Below, one piece after another: positions 61,592 to 64,000 of a DNA stretch of 64,000 bases. Under the pieces are notes generated by a model. That model ran no database searches. It was not told the origin of the DNA and saw only the letters and a list, made by a program, of their open reading frames with translations. Origin of the DNA: Tetranychus cinnabarinus (lineage: Eukaryota > Arthropoda > Arachnida > Trombidiformes > Tetranychidae); the NCBI GenBank assembly GCA_022266195.1, contig WHVY01000003.1, forward strand, positions 2,046,001-2,110,000, read 5' to 3'. Each line of letters begins with the position of its first letter. Position 1 is the stretch's first letter. Both the position numbers and the translations under genes were made by a program.

Positions 61592-62824
61592 ATGCAATCA
61601 AGATTAATTAGGTGCCTATTTAGTGATACTTTGATTATTAATAGTGTCAGAAGATGCAGTTCAACTCCAAAGTGGGACATTTTTGCTGCATTATGCATGG
61701 AAAGGAGGCCTGTTATAGCTCCAGAAATGAACATGATTGAAAAAGCGGTGTACAATTTAATGGCTAAATATGAAGCTAATAAAAGTCTTCTGAGTGATCA
61801 TGAAGTCCGTATCATCCGTGACAAGTATGTATTAATTGTATTAACGTTAATTTGATCATAAAATGTTCATTTGTTTCATTCTTTTTTTTCAGAGAGAGAC
61901 AGGAAAGGTTAGCATCAGGTGTTGAAGTTTCCTCTGAGGATTTTGACAAGGCATCGCTGGAAACAGCTCAAGAGTTTGAAGATCGATTTGCTAGTGAATT
62001 GGAAAAACTTGAATTTTACCCTAAAAAGACAAGTAAGCACCATTTTTATACGAAGACTATTATTGTATATTTTAATTTTTCATTCTCTTGCAAATATACA
62101 GAAGATGACGAGACCAATAATACAAAATCTCTGAATCGATGTCTTGACCGAAGATTATTGTTTTTTACCAGCATGAAAGTTGGAAACAGTGATAAATGGA
62201 CACTTCCTATGGTTAAAATTGAAAATCAATCGTCATTAAGAGAAGTAAATATCATGAATAGTCTCTAAATATCTTAAAACAATCTTGAATTGATTTCTTA
62301 GAGAAGTTTTGATCAAATATACCATTTTCTTGAATTACTATAGATGAATCTAAGTTCAAATAGGAAAAATTTCGATGAATTGTTTTAAATTGATATTTTG
62401 CTCATAGAACTATCATTAACCATTGTTAATCTTTATATTTTTTCAGGCGATAGATGGACTTGTCACCGATCTTTTTCAAGAAAACCAAGTGAATTTGAAA
62501 GTAATCGGAAATGCACCTCTTGCTGTTTATACTTACAAGTATGGAACCAAGAACAGGGAAAATTTAGGAAGCATTGGATGCAAAATGTTCATTTTAAAGG
62601 CTTTTCATCTTGATGGCAATGCATCAATAAAGTCAGATGAATCCCGTTTCAACGATTTTCAATGGCTAACTATCGAAGAAGCGAGGAAAATCATCCCTAA
62701 AGACTTTTGGAAAGCAATCAGAAGAAGCTATGTTATTGATAATGTTGAACCGTGGGTCGTCAAAAAGACCTTAGAAGTTATCGCTCGTAAAAATGAAGAA
62801 TCAAAAATTAGAGCTAGAATCTAG
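61592..62824 (+). CDS. mRpL46: Mitochondrial large-subunit ribosomal protein mL46
   Basis: Exons 61592-61824, 61893-62032, 62102-62244 and 62447-62824 join to 297 residues. mL46 is a component of the mitochondrial 39S subunit built on a degenerate NUDIX fold. Landmarks are an Arg-rich, acid-free N-terminus (MQSRLIRCLF) fitting a mitochondrial presequence, LCMERRPVIAPEMN, LLSDHEVRIIRDK, the SLNRCLDRRLLFF strand and WTLPMVKIENQSSLRE. The NUDIX-like half follows in exon 4 with NAPLAVYTYKY, FILKAFHLDGNA and FQWLTIEEARKIIP. The frame is open upstream to 61568, but the ATG at 61592 gives the better presequence. All junctions are frame-consistent (GTATGT, GTAAGC and GTAAAT donors). Confidence 0.93.
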
Positions 62825-62875
62825 TTTTATCTGTAGAATTCAATTTTTGTAAATAGTTGATTAAGTCATATCTTT

Positions 62876-62881
62876 AATAAA
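62876..62881 (+). terminator. Polyadenylation signal of mRpL46
   Basis: AATAAA 52 bases after the mRpL46 stop codon. Confidence 0.55.
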
Positions 62882-63332
62882 ATTGATTTAAAGAATGGAT
62901 GAGACTGAATTTTTTGAGGTTATTGACAAGAAATATTGATGAGTAAAGAAAGGGAATAATAAACATTTGATCTTTGATAAAAATGAAGAGATCAGTTTAA
63001 ATAATTTTGATAGCTAGAGTAAAATTGACCTTGACCTTTTAAGCAAATATAATTAAGTTCATTATGGAAACAGCATTTATTCGGTAGCATGAAAAATCAT
63101 TGGATTTCTTCTTAATCCTCAGCTATATTAATTCAAGGGTGGTAATAAGATTAAGAGTTAATTCAATGATTATTTGATATAATGCGATATAAATAAGCTA
63201 CGAATTGGATATCAATAGTTATTCATAGAATCACTCTTCTTGATTTAGGTTGATGTTGAAAAGACTGAGAAACTTGTCAACGTTCAAAATAATCCATTTG
63301 TAAGTAACTGTTAGTGTTTCAATAAGTTCAAA
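62882..63332. other. Intergenic region before the transporter gene
   Basis: AT-rich, no gene seen. A TTAG at 63245-63248 is a possible acceptor for a 5' UTR exon of the transporter. Confidence 0.4.
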
Positions 63333-64000
63333 ATGACTAGATCGCGCCTCAGTTCACATCGAAGCAGCGTTGCTTCAATCAAATCGGCAATTAAAAATGT
63401 GGCCAGATTTCGATGGTTAATATTCATTCTTGGAAACATCGCTAATTTTGCTAACTCTTTGATTGGGTCGAGTTTAAGTTTAACAATCGTTGCCATGATT
63501 GAGAAAGATCCGACCAACTCAACACAACTCTTTGACGCAAATGGAACATCAACAGTCAAAATCGAACCAACACCAACGGGTAAAATTCATGTTGACTGGA
63601 CAAGTGTGGATAAAGATCGTATGCTTCAAGCAGGTTTCTGGGGAGTCTTAGCAATATCATTATTTAGTGGTCGCATTTGTGAACTATTTGGTCCAAGAAA
63701 AGTTGTATCGTTGGCTTTATCATTCGTAGGATTAACCAACATGCTATTTCCCTTAATAGCAACCTACAGTTTTTTTGGTGCTTACCTGATTAAAATTATC
63801 CAAGGAATGTGTGCTGGATTAGTGGCACCTTCACTCTTTGTGATGATCTCTCGATGGTCCACTTCAAGTGAAAGGACTTTGTCAAATGCAGTGGTAATAT
63901 CTGGTGGTGCTATTGGTAATCTTGTTTCCCTACCATTTGCCGGTGTTTTGGTTAGTTCCAGTTTCCTTGGGGGTTGGCCATCAGTGTTTTACCTCTTTGG
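63333..64000 (+). CDS. SLC17-type major facilitator transporter (5' part)
   Basis: ATG 63333 opens a frame that runs uninterrupted past the window end (222 codons visible). A basic cytoplasmic leader is followed by a first helix (RWLIFILGNIANFANSLIGS) and a long polar extracellular loop with two possible N-glycosylation sites (NSTQ and NGTS). Helices 2-6 follow, with the MFS loop motif between helices 2 and 3 (SGRICELFGPRKV) and an IIQGMCAGLVAPSLFVMISR segment typical of SLC17 (sialin, VGLUT and phosphate cotransporter) proteins. These carriers move organic anions across plasma or vesicle membranes. Substrate cannot be told from this part. The family assignment is strong; sialin-like is my best guess within it. 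Confidence 0.85.
   Translation, partial: MTRSRLSSHRSSVASIKSAIKNVARFRWLIFILGNIANFANSLIGSSLSLTIVAMIEKDPTNSTQLFDANGTSTVKIEPTPTGKIHVDWTSVDKDRMLQAGFWGVLAISLFSGRICELFGPRKVVSLALSFVGLTNMLFPLIATYSFFGAYLIKIIQGMCAGLVAPSLFVMISRWSTSSERTLSNAVVISGGAIGNLVSLPFAGVLVSSSFLGGWPSVFYLF

Noticed and set aside
1..64000. tRNA or rRNA genes
   Set aside because: Looked for B-box-like GGTTCGA words and conserved rRNA blocks by eye; only coding-context or isolated matches were found.

Overview
The window reads as AT-rich nuclear DNA of an arthropod. Protein-coding genes have GT-AG introns, mostly about 50-150 bp, and there are no bacterial operons. Gene content (FTZ-F1 nuclear receptor, MCTP, an insulin-like peptide, eL36, mitochondrial L46), small introns beside two long intergenic stretches, and abundant CAT/GAT/GA microsatellites suggest a chelicerate, most likely an acariform mite such as a spider mite. 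The species assignment is inference; the arthropod assignment is much firmer.

Layout. 1-5.5 kb: a 3' coding scrap, PAPS synthase (+), a 90-residue secreted or type I membrane protein (+), and ribosomal protein eL36 (-), the last two convergent. 6.3-20.5 kb: Mctp (-), rebuilt here as 16 exons and 1058 codons, with two long introns and a 47-bp intron in the N-terminal region. 21.4-22.2 kb: TRAPPC3/Bet3 (-). 22.9-23.2 kb: an inverted, broken, intron-retaining copy of part of Mctp. 23.2-48.8 kb: mostly non-coding, rich in polypyrimidine and polypurine tracts, with ftz-f1 (+, 31.9-34.4 kb) as its only confident gene. It also holds several DNA transposon relics (a TA-flanked MITE, a hAT-type MITE with a smaller MITE nested in it, a 234-bp foldback) and some weak candidate exons. 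48.9-49.1 kb: a 90-residue tail-anchored protein (+). 50.1-52.2 kb: an insulin-like peptide gene (-) with B-chain and A-chain exons about 1.5 kb apart. 55.4-55.9 kb: two unassigned ORFs. 58.7-64 kb: HSD17B8-type reductase (+), mitochondrial ribosomal protein L46 (+), and the 5' part of an SLC17-type transporter (+) cut by the window end.

The genes do not form a single pathway. HSD17B8 and mRpL46 are both mitochondrial housekeeping functions. FTZ-F1 and the insulin-like peptide are both developmental or endocrine regulators, but nothing in the sequence shows that they are linked.

The most noteworthy items are the insulin-like peptide with an enlarged A-chain cysteine spacing and a tandem splice donor, the recent DNA-level duplication of an Mctp exon-intron-exon block, the nested MITE pair with intact target-site duplications, and the long foldback. 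I found no clear case of an undescribed multi-gene system.
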